DNA from: Sphingobium sp. 66-54
Lineage (GTDB): Bacteria > Pseudomonadota > Alphaproteobacteria > Sphingomonadales > Sphingomonadaceae
DNA: 64,000 nt
Assembly (NCBI GenBank): GCA_001899715.1
Contig: MKWI01000003.1
Span: 248,001-312,000, forward strand
Reading direction: 5' to 3'
Within the stretch, counting starts at the first letter, position 1; every line of letters starts with the position of its first letter. Of this stretch, positions 42,503 to 51,442 are shown piece after piece. The translations under genes were made by a program, and so were the position numbers. Below the pieces are notes generated by a model, which saw only the letters and a program-made list of their open reading frames with translations, was not told the origin of the DNA and ran no database searches.

Positions 42503-42545
42503 GTGTTACAACCATAACCACTTGCTCGGCATCGTGCAGCACCAC
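42503..42545. repeat. Right attachment junction of the 18-kb element
   Basis: On the minus strand, host codons GTGCTGCACGATGCC meet GAG (42525-42527) and then element sequence CAAGTGGTTATGGTTGTAAC. The element half GTGGTTATGGTTGTAA is the imperfect complement of the left element half TTACAACCGTGTCCAC, as expected for attP arms. Confidence 0.85.
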
Positions 42546-43037
42546 CGCCAGCGCGGCCCGCTCCTCCGCTGCCTCCCAGCGTCGCAGCGCGCGCCAGAGC
42601 TGGTTGAGGCAATCCGCCTTGGTCGTCGGCCCCGGCCGCTCGTTGATGACCAGCGTCACCCGCCCCGCGCCCGGCCCGGCGGCAACATCGGCCACCGCGT
42701 CGATGGTCGCCCGGTCATTGGGGTAAGTGCCGACGAAGATGTGCAGATCCTCGTCTCGCCAGGCGTCGAGGCAGCCGCGCAGCATCCCGCCGATGACCGC
42801 CGCCTCGTCCCACGCCGGCACGAAGATCGCGATCGGCCCGGCCGCACCGGCCGGCGGCAGGTCGCGCGCCGTCATACGGGGGACGCGGCGATAGACTGTC
42901 AGCGCTCGCCAGCCCCGGCGCACGCCGTAAAGCAGGTCCAGCAGCAGATCGTCCAATCCGCCCAGCAGCAGACCGACCCCGGCGAACAGCAACAGCTCAT
43001 TGCGCAGCAGCTCAAGCGCCGCGACCGCCACCCCCAT
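42525..43037 (-). pseudogene. Family-2 glycosyltransferase (NfrB-like), N-terminal part
   Basis: The first 171 codons of the glycosyltransferase: an N-terminal membrane region (LLRNELLLFAGVGLLLGGLD), IAIFVPAWDEAAVIGGMLRG (the GT2 nucleotide-sugar strand), HIFVGTYPNDRATIDAV and ERPGPTTKADCLNQLW. It ends at VVLHDAE, the metal-binding acidic motif, where the element begins. A read-through frame adds 37 element-encoded residues before a stop at 42414. The C-terminal half is at 23355-24242. The start at 43037 is the ATG preceding the hydrophobic stretch; the frame is open upstream to 43100. Confidence 0.88.
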
Positions 43038-43203
43038 CAAATTCCCCCTCGCCGGCTTCTCCCGCGCCGGCAGAGACGCCTTCGCCGTTCGCCTCCACAA
43101 AGGACAACCGAATAATTATGATGGATAACAAGCATAGCTTTGGGGATACCCGCGTCACCGCACCCGTTTGACGCGCCGATGCCGCTTCTCTAGCGAGAAG
43201 ACC

Positions 43204-44472
43204 ATGGCCATGCCGGACCTTCCCGCCCCCCGCTCCGCACTGCGCGCTTTCGTGGCGGGGCAGGCCGGCAGCGGCGCTCTGCTCATTCTCTCGGCGGCAC
43301 TGGCCATGCTGGCGGTCAACCTCTCGCCCGGTCTTGCGGAGACCTATCACCACCTGCTCCACCAGCCGGTGGGGCCGACGCTCTCGGCCACGCTGGGGCC
43401 GATGACGCCGCATCTGTGGATCAACGATGGGCTGATGGCGGTTTTCTTCTTCGTCATCGGGCTGGAGATCAAGCGCGAGTGGCTGGACGGGCGCCTCGCG
43501 ACATGGGACCAGCGCCGCCTGCCGATCATCGCGGCGCTGGCGGGCATGATCGCCCCCGCCATCGTCTATCTGCTCGTCGCCCGCGCCGAACCCGCCCTCT
43601 ACAGCGGCTGGGCGATCCCGGCGGCGACGGACATCGCCTTCGCCATCGGCGTGCTGGCGCTGCTCGGCCGGCGCGCGCCGCTCTCGCTCAAGCTGCTGCT
43701 CACCACCATCGCCATCGTCGACGATATGGGCGCGGTGGCGATCATCGCCATCGCCTACACCGCCAGCATCGGCGGCGCGGCGCTGTTCGCGGCGGCGCTG
43801 GTGCTGGGGGCGATGCTGCTGCTCAACCGATGGGGCGTCAAGGCGCTGCCGCCCTATCTGCTGCTCGCCGCGCTGCTCTGGTATTGCGTGCTGCTCTCCG
43901 GGGTGCATGCGACCATCGCCGGGGTGCTGGCCGCCACCGCCATCCCGATCCGCCCGACCCCCGGCGCGCCCGACGCGGCGGACAGCCCACTCCACCGCCT
44001 GGAGCATCTGCTCCACCCATGGAGCGCGTGGCTGATCGTGCCGCTGTTCGGCTTCGCCAATGCCGGCGTGGCGGTGGAGAGCGATCTTGCCGCCCAGCTC
44101 AGCGCGCCGCTGCCGCTCGCCGTGGCGCTGGGGCTGTTCCTCGGCAAGCAGATCGGCATTTTCGCCGCGATCCGCGCCTGCGTGGGAAGCGGCATCGCAC
44201 CCATGCCGCGCGGGGCGACATGGCTGCAAATCTATGGCCTCGCCCTGCTCTGCGGCATCGGCTTCACCATGAGCCTGTTCATCGGCACGCTCGCCTTCCC
44301 CGGTGCGCCGCATCTGGCCGAGCAGGCCAAGGCGGGCATCCTCGCCGGCTCGTGTCTTTCCGCGCTGGCCGGCTTCATCCTGCTCCGCTTCGCCCCGCTC
44401 CACCCGGAGCATGAGACGGCGCGGACGGCGCAGGAAGGCGAGATCGCCGCCGATGGAGATGTGGCGGCATGA
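43204..44472 (+). CDS. nhaA: Na+/H+ antiporter NhaA
   Basis: About 422 residues with eleven or twelve membrane helices. NhaA landmarks are [48 protein letters not shown] and [19 protein letters not shown] (the two Asp residues used for ion exchange), then [11 protein letters not shown] and [15 protein letters not shown]. It exports sodium in exchange for protons across the inner membrane. The ATG at 43204 begins the conserved protein; the frame is open to 43168. It diverges from the interrupted glycosyltransferase and its stop overlaps nadD by four bases. Confidence 0.95.
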   Translation: MAMPDLPAPRSALRAFVAGQAGSGALLILSAALAMLAVNLSPGLAETYHHLLHQPVGPTLSATLGPMTPHLWINDGLMAVFFFVIGLEIKREWLDGRLATWDQRRLPIIAALAGMIAPAIVYLLVARAEPALYSGWAIPAATDIAFAIGVLALLGRRAPLSLKLLLTTIAIVDDMGAVAIIAIAYTASIGGAALFAAALVLGAMLLLNRWGVKALPPYLLLAALLWYCVLLSGVHATIAGVLAATAIPIRPTPGAPDAADSPLHRLEHLLHPWSAWLIVPLFGFANAGVAVESDLAAQLSAPLPLAVALGLFLGKQIGIFAAIRACVGSGIAPMPRGATWLQIYGLALLCGIGFTMSLFIGTLAFPGAPHLAEQAKAGILAGSCLSALAGFILLRFAPLHPEHETARTAQEGEIAADGDVAA

Positions 44473-45131
44473 GGGGCGCGCGCCCCCGCACCGTCGGCCT
44501 GCTCGGCGGCTCGTTCAACCCGGCGCATGGCGGCCACCGGGCGATCTCGCTGTTCGCGCGCGAGGCGCTGGGGCTGGACGAGGTCTGGTGGCTGGTCTCA
44601 CCGGGCAATCCCCTGAAGCCCCGCGCCGGCATGGCGCCGCTCGCCGCGCGCATGGCCAGCGCCCGCCAGACGGCCCGGCGCGCGCCGATCCGCGTCACCG
44701 CCATCGAGCGGGAGCTGCACACGCGCTACACGGTGGAGACGCTACGCAAGCTGCAACGTCGCTATCCGCGCATCCGCTTCATCTGGCTGATGGGGGCCGA
44801 TAATCTCGCCCAGTTCGATCGCTGGAAGGACTGGCGCGGCATTGCACGCGGCACGGCCATTGCCGTTATCGCCCGGCCGGGTTATACTCGTGCGGCCCAT
44901 GGCGCGCCCGCCATGGCCTGGTTGCGGCGCTTCGTCCGGCCCGCAAGCCAGTGCAAACGCTGGACGACATGGAGACTGCCGGCGCTCGTGCATCTGCGCT
45001 TTCGCCCCGATCCCCGATCGGCCACCCTGCTTCGGCAGAAGGCCCCCCTTTGGCACCGCAGCTTCGCCTCTGCCACGCCGCGTGACGGCGTGACCGGCCG
45101 CCTCATCGAAAACCTTATCGACAAGGAGTGA
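44469..45131 (+). CDS. nadD: Nicotinate-nucleotide adenylyltransferase
   Basis: A 220-residue nucleotidyltransferase with [20 protein letters not shown] (phosphate-binding HxGH-type motif), [12 protein letters not shown], and [20 protein letters not shown]. It adenylylates nicotinate mononucleotide in NAD synthesis. It overlaps nhaA by ATGA at its start and the rsfS start by GTGA at its end. The order nadD-rsfS-rlmH is widely conserved. Confidence 0.95.
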   Translation: MRGARPRTVGLLGGSFNPAHGGHRAISLFAREALGLDEVWWLVSPGNPLKPRAGMAPLAARMASARQTARRAPIRVTAIERELHTRYTVETLRKLQRRYPRIRFIWLMGADNLAQFDRWKDWRGIARGTAIAVIARPGYTRAAHGAPAMAWLRRFVRPASQCKRWTTWRLPALVHLRFRPDPRSATLLRQKAPLWHRSFASATPRDGVTGRLIENLIDKE

Positions 45132-45556
45132 CATTGCCCGACCCCTTACCTCCCAGGACTGCACGCGCCGCCAATGACGCGGGCCGTCCTGTCACCGCCG
45201 ATCAGCTCGTCGAGGCGCTGCACGCGCTCGTGCTCACATCGCTGGACGACGATCAGGCACAGGATATCGTCAGCATTCCGCTCGCCGGAAAGAGCAGCAT
45301 CGCCGATCATATCGTCATCGCCTCGGGCAATTCCTCCCGGCAGGTCGCGTCCATGGCGCAGAAGCTGGCCGAGCGGATCAAGGAGAGGCTCGGGCGCACC
45401 GTGCGCATCGAGGGGCTGCCGGTCGCCGACTGGGTGCTGATCGACGCGGGCGACGTGATCGTCCATCTTTTCCGCCCGGAAGTGCGCAGCTTCTATAATC
45501 TGGAGCGCATGTGGGGCTTTGCCGACGCGCCGCTGGCGGCGGGCGGCGAGGCATGA
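45128..45556 (+). CDS. rsfS: Ribosome silencing factor
   Basis: A 142-residue RsfS/Iojap protein: [40 protein letters not shown], and [20 protein letters not shown] with [11 protein letters not shown]. It binds ribosomal protein L14 and blocks subunit joining during starvation. The GTG start at 45128 follows AAGGAG and overlaps the nadD stop. It starts with a slightly long variable N-terminus (about 25 residues) before the conserved core. Confidence 0.95.
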   Translation: MTLPDPLPPRTARAANDAGRPVTADQLVEALHALVLTSLDDDQAQDIVSIPLAGKSSIADHIVIASGNSSRQVASMAQKLAERIKERLGRTVRIEGLPVADWVLIDAGDVIVHLFRPEVRSFYNLERMWGFADAPLAAGGEA

Positions 45557-45600
45557 GGCGCCGCACCGCGCACTGACGGGCCGAAAAGGGGGGAGAGGCC

Positions 45601-46026
45601 GTGCTGCTGCACATCGTCGCACGCGGACGCATCGGCCGCTCGCCCGAGGCCGAACTGGTCGAGCGCTACCTGAAGCGCGTCACCTGGCCGACCAAGATCA
45701 CCGAACTGCCCGACAAGGGCAGCGCCAGGCTCCCGCCGCTCCCCGCGCCCGCCGTCACGGTGATGCTGGACGAGACCGGCACGCAGATGCCCTCCATGGC
45801 CTTCGCCGAAAAGCTCGGCCGCTGGCGGGACGACGGCATGCGCGAGTGCCGTTTCCTCATCGGCGCGGCGGATGGCTTCTCGGACGACGAGCGCACCGCC
45901 GCCTCCTTGCGCATCGCCTTCGGCGCGATGACGTGGCCGCATATGATGGCCCGCGCCATGCTCGCGGAACAGCTCTGGCGCGCGACGAGCATCCTCGCCA
46001 ACCATCCCTATCATCGCGAGGGATAA
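45601..46026 (+). CDS. rlmH: 23S rRNA (pseudouridine1915-N3)-methyltransferase
   Basis: A 141-residue SPOUT methyltransferase: VMLDETGTQMPSMAFAEKLG, RFLIGAADGFSDDER (the SAM-binding knot) and GAMTWPHMMARAMLAEQLWR, ending NHPYHREG. It methylates pseudouridine 1915 in helix 69 of 23S rRNA. The GTG start at 45601 has GGGGAGAGG upstream. It follows rsfS by 44 bases. Confidence 0.95.
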   Translation: MLLHIVARGRIGRSPEAELVERYLKRVTWPTKITELPDKGSARLPPLPAPAVTVMLDETGTQMPSMAFAEKLGRWRDDGMRECRFLIGAADGFSDDERTAASLRIAFGAMTWPHMMARAMLAEQLWRATSILANHPYHREG

Positions 46027-46055
46027 GGGCGATGCGCGGATCATATCCCACCCCC

Positions 46056-46132
46056 GTGCTCCTGCGAAAGCAGGAGCCCAGGGCCCAGCCGCGGTGCCTC
46101 GCCGCCCTGGACTCCTGCTTTCGCAGGAGCAC
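46056..46132. repeat. REP-like long hairpin repeat at the start of the envC-like gene
   Basis: The arms GTGCTCCTGCGAAAGCAGGA and its exact complement TCCTGCTTTCGCAGGAGCAC flank a 35-base centre that itself pairs through CCAGGGC/GCCCTGG. Related copies or halves lie at 52102, 56174 and 60211. The repeat is in frame with the following gene and translates as part of a basic N-terminal extension. Confidence 0.75.
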
Positions 46133-46136
46133 TGCG

Positions 46137-47354
46137 TTGGCTTGGAAGCGTCCCCTCGTCCTCCTCCTCTCGCTCTGTGCCATCCCCGCCGCGCTGCTCG
46201 CCCAGCAGGCGCCCTCGCCCATCCCCGGCACCTCGCTCGACCGGCAGCGCACGGCGCTCGCGCAGGCCAAGGCGCAAGCGGAGGAGGCCCGCAAGCGCAG
46301 CGAGGCGCTGGAGGCGCGCGCCCGCGCCACCAACGCAGCGGCGGACAAGACCCGCGACCAGATCGCCGCGCTCGCCGCGCGCATCCAGCAGAGCGAGGCG
46401 GACCTGCGCGCGGGGCAAGCGCGCATCGCCATCATCGCGGACATGCAGCGCACGCAGGCCCGTAAGCTGGCCGAGCGCCGCCAGCCGATCGTGCGCCTCA
46501 CCGCCGCGCTCCAGCAGATCGCCCGCCGCGCGCCGCTCCTCGCGCTGGTCGAACCGGGCTCGGTGAGCGATGCGGTGCACCGGCGGATCGTGCTGGCGCA
46601 GGTGATGCCGGTGGTCATGGCCAACACGCGCGGCCTCCAGAGCGAAATTGCCCGCAGCGCCGCCCTGCGCGAGAGCGCCGAGGCAGCCGCCGGCGCGCTC
46701 GCCCGCACGCGCGATGGCCTCGCCGCCCAGCAAAAGACGCTGGCCACGCTGGAGCAGCGCCAGCGCCTCGCCTCGCGCACGCTGCGCGACAGCGCCGGCC
46801 TTGAGGTGGAGCGCGCGCTCGCCATGGGCGAGGAGGCGCGCGACATCGGCGAGCTGATGGAGAAGATCGAGGATGCGGCAACGGTGCGCGATGCCCTCCT
46901 CACCCTGCCCGGCCCGACGCTCCGCCCTGCCCGGCCCGGCAGCGCGCCGCCGCCGAGCGACCGCCCCGCGCCGGCCGCCGCCGATGCCGCCGCGCTCCCC
47001 TATCGCCTGCCGGCGGTGGGCGAGGTCGTCACCGGCTTCGGCGAGGCGAGCGAGAGCGGCGTGCGGGCGCGCGGCCTCACCATCGCCACCGCGCCGGCCG
47101 CCACCGTGGTCGCGCCGGCGCGCGGCCGCATCGCCTTCGCCGGGCCGTTCCGGGGCTATGGCCGCATCGTCATCATCGACCATGGCGGCGGCTGGACTAC
47201 ATTGGTCGCCGGCCTCGACCGGCTGAGTGCGCAAGTAGGCGAGACCGTGCGGCCGGGCGATCCGCTCGGCGCCACCGGCCAGCGCGATCCGCACCTCACC
47301 GTTGAGCTGCGCCGGCAGGAGCGGCCGGTCGATATCGCCGCGCTGCTGCGCTGA
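46137..47354 (+). CDS. envC: Murein hydrolase activator EnvC-like (degenerate LytM)
   Basis: About 405 residues from the TTG at 46137: a signal peptide (PLVLLLSLCAIPAALLAQ), a long coiled coil over residues 25-285 (DRQRTALAQAKAQAEEARKR and onwards), a Pro-rich linker, and a C-terminal LytM domain. In it GVRARGLTIAT replaces the usual HxGxD metal site and HLTVELRR replaces HxH. This loss fits EnvC, which activates amidases rather than cutting peptidoglycan itself. An in-frame ATG at 46032 would add 35 residues encoded by the REP-like hairpin and would spoil the signal peptide, so I prefer the TTG. Confidence 0.85.
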   Translation: MAWKRPLVLLLSLCAIPAALLAQQAPSPIPGTSLDRQRTALAQAKAQAEEARKRSEALEARARATNAAADKTRDQIAALAARIQQSEADLRAGQARIAIIADMQRTQARKLAERRQPIVRLTAALQQIARRAPLLALVEPGSVSDAVHRRIVLAQVMPVVMANTRGLQSEIARSAALRESAEAAAGALARTRDGLAAQQKTLATLEQRQRLASRTLRDSAGLEVERALAMGEEARDIGELMEKIEDAATVRDALLTLPGPTLRPARPGSAPPPSDRPAPAAADAAALPYRLPAVGEVVTGFGEASESGVRARGLTIATAPAATVVAPARGRIAFAGPFRGYGRIVIIDHGGGWTTLVAGLDRLSAQVGETVRPGDPLGATGQRDPHLTVELRRQERPVDIAALLR

Positions 47355-47516
47355 AAGGTGGTTTGGATTCGCGAGAGAGGAAATTTCGATGCGGCACCAA
47401 CCAGCTCATACCCCGTTCAGCCGCGCGCAACCTGTCGCGATGCAGTCTCGCCGCGCTAGGCAGACCTCCCAATCGCGCTTATAGGTGAGCGCAGCACTAT
47501 CGTCCGAAGGCCCGTC

Positions 47517-48869
47517 ATGACCAGCGCCCGCAAGAGCTTCCTCATCCGCTCCGCCGTGATTCTCGGCGCCATCGCGCTGGTTCCGGCGTCCACCTCGGCG
47601 GTGACGGAGAGCGAGAGCGAGACCTACAAGCAGCTCGACCTGTTCATGGACGTGTTCCAGCGGGTGCGCGCCAGCTATGTCGAGAAGGTCGACGACGCGT
47701 CGCTCATCAAGGGCGCTATCGAGGGCATGCTCTCCAGCCTGGATCCGCACAGCTCCTATCTCGACGCGCGCGATTTCACCAACCTGCGCACCCAGACGGA
47801 GGGCAATTACGGCGGCCTCGGCCTCACCGTCACGCTCGACGAGGGCGTGGTGAAGGTGATCGCGCCGACCGACGACACGCCCGCCGCCAAGGCCGGCATC
47901 AAGGCCGGCGACTATATCACCCATATCGACGGCAAACTGATCTACGGCTCCTCGCTCGACGAGGCTGTGGACAAGATGCGCGGCGCGCCCGGCACCAGCA
48001 TCAAGCTCACCATCGCCCGGCAGGGCCGCGACGAGCCGCTGGAACTCACCCTCACCCGCGCCATCATCGACATCAAGCCGGTCAAATGGCAGGTGAAGGG
48101 CGATGTCGGCGTCATCAAGATTGTCAGCTTCTCGGCCGACACCGGCAACGACGTGCGCAGCGCCATCCGCAGCATCGAGAAATCGCTGGGCCACAAGCCG
48201 ATCGGCTATGTGCTGGACCTGCGCTCCAACCCCGGCGGCCTGCTCGACGAGGCTGTCACGGTCTCCGACGCGTTCCTCGACAAGGGCGAGATCGTCTCGC
48301 AGCGCGGCCGCTCGGCGAGCGACAACCGGCCTTATTATGCCCGCCCCGGCGACGATGCGCAGGGCCTGCCGGTCGTCGTGCTGATCGACGCCGGCTCGGC
48401 CTCCGCCTCGGAGATCGTGGCCGGTGCGTTGCAGGACCAGCATCGCGCGCTGGTGATGGGCGAGCGCAGCTTCGGCAAGGGTAGCGTGCAGACGCTGCTG
48501 CCGCTCTCGCAGGATACCGCGCTGCGCCTCACCACCGCGCGCTACTACACGCCGTCCGGCCGCTCGGTGCAGGAAGGCGGCATCGAGCCGGACATTCTCG
48601 TGCCGCAGATTTCCGATCCCGATTACGCCAAGCGCCCGCGCTACCGCGAGAGTGACCTGCGCCGCCACCTCATCAACGAGGCGAAGCTGGACCGCAGCGA
48701 GCTTGAGGCCGATACCAATACCGATCCCGCCTTCGCCGCCACGCCCGAGGAGCTGGAGAAGGCCGGCATCGACGACTTCCAGCTCCATTATGCGCTCAAG
48801 ACGCTCGATCGGCTCGGTCCGGCGATACAGACCGCCGCCGCCAAAAAGCAGACGGCGTCGCGGAAATAG
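47517..48869 (+). CDS. ctpA: S41-family C-terminal processing protease
   Basis: A 450-residue periplasmic serine protease: signal peptide to about residue 25, the helical bundle (YKQLDLFMDVFQRVRASYVE), a PDZ domain (GGLGLTVTLDEGVVKVIAPT, then PAAKAGIKAGDYI), and the S41 core with VLDLRSNPGGLLDEAV, nucleophile Ser in SASASEIVAGAL and Lys in RSFGKGSVQ. CtpA/Prc proteases trim or degrade envelope proteins, including murein hydrolases, which suits its place after the EnvC-like gene. It is followed by dsbB two bases later. Confidence 0.95.
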   Translation: MTSARKSFLIRSAVILGAIALVPASTSAVTESESETYKQLDLFMDVFQRVRASYVEKVDDASLIKGAIEGMLSSLDPHSSYLDARDFTNLRTQTEGNYGGLGLTVTLDEGVVKVIAPTDDTPAAKAGIKAGDYITHIDGKLIYGSSLDEAVDKMRGAPGTSIKLTIARQGRDEPLELTLTRAIIDIKPVKWQVKGDVGVIKIVSFSADTGNDVRSAIRSIEKSLGHKPIGYVLDLRSNPGGLLDEAVTVSDAFLDKGEIVSQRGRSASDNRPYYARPGDDAQGLPVVVLIDAGSASASEIVAGALQDQHRALVMGERSFGKGSVQTLLPLSQDTALRLTTARYYTPSGRSVQEGGIEPDILVPQISDPDYAKRPRYRESDLRRHLINEAKLDRSELEADTNTDPAFAATPEELEKAGIDDFQLHYALKTLDRLGPAIQTAAAKKQTASRK

Positions 48870-48871
48870 GC

Positions 48872-49360
48872 ATGAGCCAGACCATCCTTCTCGCGCGCGC
48901 CCGGCTTGTGGCGCTGCTGGTGCCGGTCGCCCTGCTCGGCGGCGCGCTCGCCTCGCAATATATCGGCGGGCTGTTCCCGTGCGAGATGTGCATGTGGCAG
49001 CGCTGGCCGCACCTTGCCGCCATCGGCGCGGCGCTGGCGGCGTTCCTGCTGCGCCGCAATCCCTTCGCCAGCGCCGTGTTCACCCTGCTCGCCGCGCTCG
49101 CCGTCGCCACCAGCGGCGCCATCGGCATCTTTCATGCCGGCGTCGAATATGGCTGGTGGGAAGGGCTGACCACCTGCGCCACCGCCGCGCCACCAGCGGG
49201 CAAGTCACTGCTCGATTCGATCATGGAGGCCCCGCTGGTGCGCTGCGACGTGGCGCCGTGGGACCTGTTCGGCATCTCGCTCGCCGGGTTCAACGCCATC
49301 TTCTCGCTGGCCGGGGCGGCGCTGGTTTTCGCCCTCGTCCTCAAGGGGAGCCGCGCATGA
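48872..49360 (+). CDS. dsbB: Disulfide bond formation protein DsbB
   Basis: A 162-residue membrane protein with four helices. The first periplasmic pair is in FPCEMCMWQRWPH and the second pair is the Cys of LTTCATAAPP with the Cys of PLVRCDVAPWD. DsbB reoxidises DsbA using quinone. The start is immediately after the ctpA stop, and the end overlaps coq7 by four bases (ATGA). Confidence 0.92.
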   Translation: MSQTILLARARLVALLVPVALLGGALASQYIGGLFPCEMCMWQRWPHLAAIGAALAAFLLRRNPFASAVFTLLAALAVATSGAIGIFHAGVEYGWWEGLTTCATAAPPAGKSLLDSIMEAPLVRCDVAPWDLFGISLAGFNAIFSLAGAALVFALVLKGSRA

Positions 49361-49908
49361 GCACGCCCACCGCCTTCCCCCCGCGTCCCGGTGCGCGCGG
49401 TGCCGACCGCGCCTCCATGCTGCGCGTGGATCAGGCCGGCGAATATGGCGCGGTCCGCATCTATGCCGGCCAGCTCGCCGTGCTGGGCGACCGCCACCCG
49501 ATGAGCCGCGAGATCAGCCACATGGCCGCGCAGGAGGAGCGCCACCGCGCCCATTTCGACGCGATGATTGCCGAGCGCGGCGTGCGGCCAACCGTGCTCC
49601 AGCCCTTCTGGCACGTCGCCGGCTTCGCGCTCGGCGCGGCCACGGCGCTGCTCGGCCCGGAGGCCGCGATGGCCTGCACCGCCGCCATCGAGACCGAGAT
49701 CGACGACCATTACGGCAAGCAGCTCGCCGAGCTGGGGGATCAGGACCCGGACCTTTCCGACGCGATCGCGGATTTCCGTGCCGAGGAGGTCGAGCATCGC
49801 GAGGCGGCGCTCAAGGCCGGGGCCGAGTCCGCGCCCGCCTATCCGCTGCTGTTCGGCATGATCCGGCTGGGCTGCCGCGCCGCCATCGCGCTCTCGCGCC
49901 GTTATTGA
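49357..49908 (+). CDS. coq7: Demethoxyubiquinone hydroxylase (Coq7 family)
   Basis: A 183-residue ferritin-like di-iron enzyme: SMLRVDQAGEYGAVRIYAGQ and MAAQEERHRAHFDAM (Glu and ExxH ligands of the first half), then ETEIDDHYGKQL and EEVEHREAALKAG (the second half). It hydroxylates demethoxyubiquinone in ubiquinone synthesis at the inner membrane. Two hydrophobic helices are visible (FALGAATALLGPEAAMACTA and the C-terminal LLFGMIRLGCRAAIAL). The coding region overlaps dsbB. Confidence 0.93.
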   Translation: MSTPTAFPPRPGARGADRASMLRVDQAGEYGAVRIYAGQLAVLGDRHPMSREISHMAAQEERHRAHFDAMIAERGVRPTVLQPFWHVAGFALGAATALLGPEAAMACTAAIETEIDDHYGKQLAELGDQDPDLSDAIADFRAEEVEHREAALKAGAESAPAYPLLFGMIRLGCRAAIALSRRY

Positions 49909-49924
49909 GAGGACATCCACCACC

Positions 49925-50518
49925 ATGCGCCCCCTTTCCTTCGCCCTCATCCTCAGCACGGCCCTGTGGAGCCACGCCGCCTTCGCGCAGGCCGATGCGC
50001 CCGCCTCCGGCGTCGGCCCCACCGATACCGAGAAGGTGAAGCAGGTGTTCGTCTATGGCGACGATCCCTGCCCGCCGAGCAGCGGCGACGAGATCGTCGT
50101 GTGCGCCCGCATGCCGGATAACGAGCGCTATCGCATCCCCAAGGACCTGCGGACCGATCCCAATTCGGCTTCCGTGCAGAGCTGGGTGAACCGCGCCCGC
50201 TCGATCGAATATGTCGGCGCCGAGGGCACCAATAGCTGCTCGCCCACCGGCGCGGGCGGCTTCACCGGCTGCTTCGCCCAGATTGCGCGCGAGGCGAAGG
50301 AGGAGCGGCAGAAGATGCTCGGCAGCGCCACCTGGGCGGACGCCGTGGCCAAGGCACGCGAGGAGCGGCTGGGCAATCTCGACGCCGAATCGGCGCAGAT
50401 CGAGGCGGAGGCCAAAGCCGAGGAGGAAGCCGAGGCCCGCCGCAAGGCCGCGCAGGAAGCGGCCGAGAAGGAAGCCGCCGCCAGGGCCGCGCAGCAGGGG
50501 CCGACCGAACAGCCGTAG
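49925..50518 (+). CDS. Hypothetical secreted protein with charged coiled-coil C-terminus
   Basis: A 197-residue protein with signal peptide to about residue 22 (SFALILSTALWSHAAFAQ). A small Cys-containing domain follows (VFVYGDDPCPPSSGDEIVVC with RMPDNERYRIPK and SARSIEYVGA-like segments), then a long Ala/Glu/Arg helix from residue 120. The DxCPPSxGDEIVVCAR pattern is common in sphingomonad periplasmic proteins of unknown function. It is the last gene of the run that begins with ctpA. Confidence 0.75.
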   Translation: MRPLSFALILSTALWSHAAFAQADAPASGVGPTDTEKVKQVFVYGDDPCPPSSGDEIVVCARMPDNERYRIPKDLRTDPNSASVQSWVNRARSIEYVGAEGTNSCSPTGAGGFTGCFAQIAREAKEERQKMLGSATWADAVAKAREERLGNLDAESAQIEAEAKAEEEAEARRKAAQEAAEKEAAARAAQQGPTEQP

Positions 50519-50816
50519 GGCGGATCGCCATCCAGCGGGAGGATGAGGGCTCACTGCCCTCACCTTCGTCATGCCGACCTTGCTTCAGCATGAAAAACAA
50601 CAACCCACGCCCTCGCCTGACATCTGAACGTCCATTCTCCCCGGCATCTCGCCCCCGGCTGAGCAATCCGGCAAGCATGGCGAGGCCGTCGTTCATCCGC
50701 GCCCCCCTCTCCGCCGTAGCCCTCCATGCCGCGCCCCCACGATTGACCGCAACGCACCCCCAGGCGCATGATCGCGCGCGATGGCCGGCGCCGCATCCGC
50801 CGGCCGCCGGAGCGCC

Positions 50817-51440
50817 ATGGACGAGACACCGGGCCACATCGCCTTCACCCCTTCGGTCAAGGCCATGCAGACCGCGCGCGGCTCGCGCACCGCTTATGCG
50901 CGGATGGAGGCGCGCGGCATCTCCAGCACGCTGGTCGATGCGGCGCTGATGGAGCTGCTCGAACAGATCGACAGCGCCTATCTCGCCACCGCCTCGGCCG
51001 ATGGACGGCCCTATGTCCAGCATCGCGGCGGCCCGCGCGGGTTCATCAAGGCGCTGGACGCGCACACGCTGGCCTTCGCCGACTACAGCGGCAACCGGCA
51101 ATATATCACCACCGGCAATCTCGCCGAGAACGACCGGGCGCTCTTGTTCCTGATGGATTACCAGCACGCCCGCCGCGTCAAGGTCTGGGGCCGCGCCCGC
51201 ATGACCGGCGACGCGGACCTCATCGCCCGCCTGATGCCGCGCGGCTATCAGGCACGGGCCGAGCAGGCGCTGCTGTTCGCCGTCGAGGCGTGGGACGCCA
51301 ACTGCTCGCAGCATATCCCGCGAAAGTTCGATGGCGCCGACGTGGTGCGGGTCGTAGAGCAGTTCGAGGCCCGACTCGCCGCCCTCGAAGCCGAAAACGC
51401 GGCGCTCAAGGCCGAGCTGAAAACAAGAACAGGAGCCTGA
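50817..51440 (+). CDS. Pyridoxamine-5'-phosphate-oxidase-like flavin-binding protein
   Basis: A 207-residue protein with a split-barrel FMN-binding fold: [40 protein letters not shown] and [22 protein letters not shown]-terminal helix ends in a short coiled coil ([19 protein letters not shown]). This type is annotated as PNPOx-like with an N-terminal extension. The reaction is unknown, probably a flavin-dependent reductase. I chose the ATG at 50817, where the family sequence begins. It precedes the DUF1348 gene by two bases. Confidence 0.85.
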   Translation: MDETPGHIAFTPSVKAMQTARGSRTAYARMEARGISSTLVDAALMELLEQIDSAYLATASADGRPYVQHRGGPRGFIKALDAHTLAFADYSGNRQYITTGNLAENDRALLFLMDYQHARRVKVWGRARMTGDADLIARLMPRGYQARAEQALLFAVEAWDANCSQHIPRKFDGADVVRVVEQFEARLAALEAENAALKAELKTRTGA

Positions 51441-51442
51441 GC

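Larger units (their letters stand above)
24243..42527. mobile_element. 18.3-kb serine-integrase element with defence cargo
   Basis: The element interrupts a glycosyltransferase gene exactly in frame. Its integrase lies 60 bases inside the left end. The cargo is AT-richer than the flanks and includes SPARTA, a TIR/membrane pair, a retron-like cassette, a two-component pair, a small resolvase and unknown genes. Reconstructed attB (host) and attP (element) are both imperfect dyads around GAG. The attP arms share ACAACC and CCAC on one side with their complements GTGG and GGTTGT on the other. No conjugation, capsid or replication genes are seen, so it is a genomic island or satellite rather than an intact prophage or ICE. 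Confidence 0.88.

Noticed and set aside
24243..42527. Intact prophage or conjugative element
   Set aside because: No capsid, tail, terminase, relaxase or type IV secretion gene could be recognised in the 18 kb.
43012..44412. 466-codon minus-strand frame
   Set aside because: Shadow of nhaA, which has unambiguous family motifs on the other strand.
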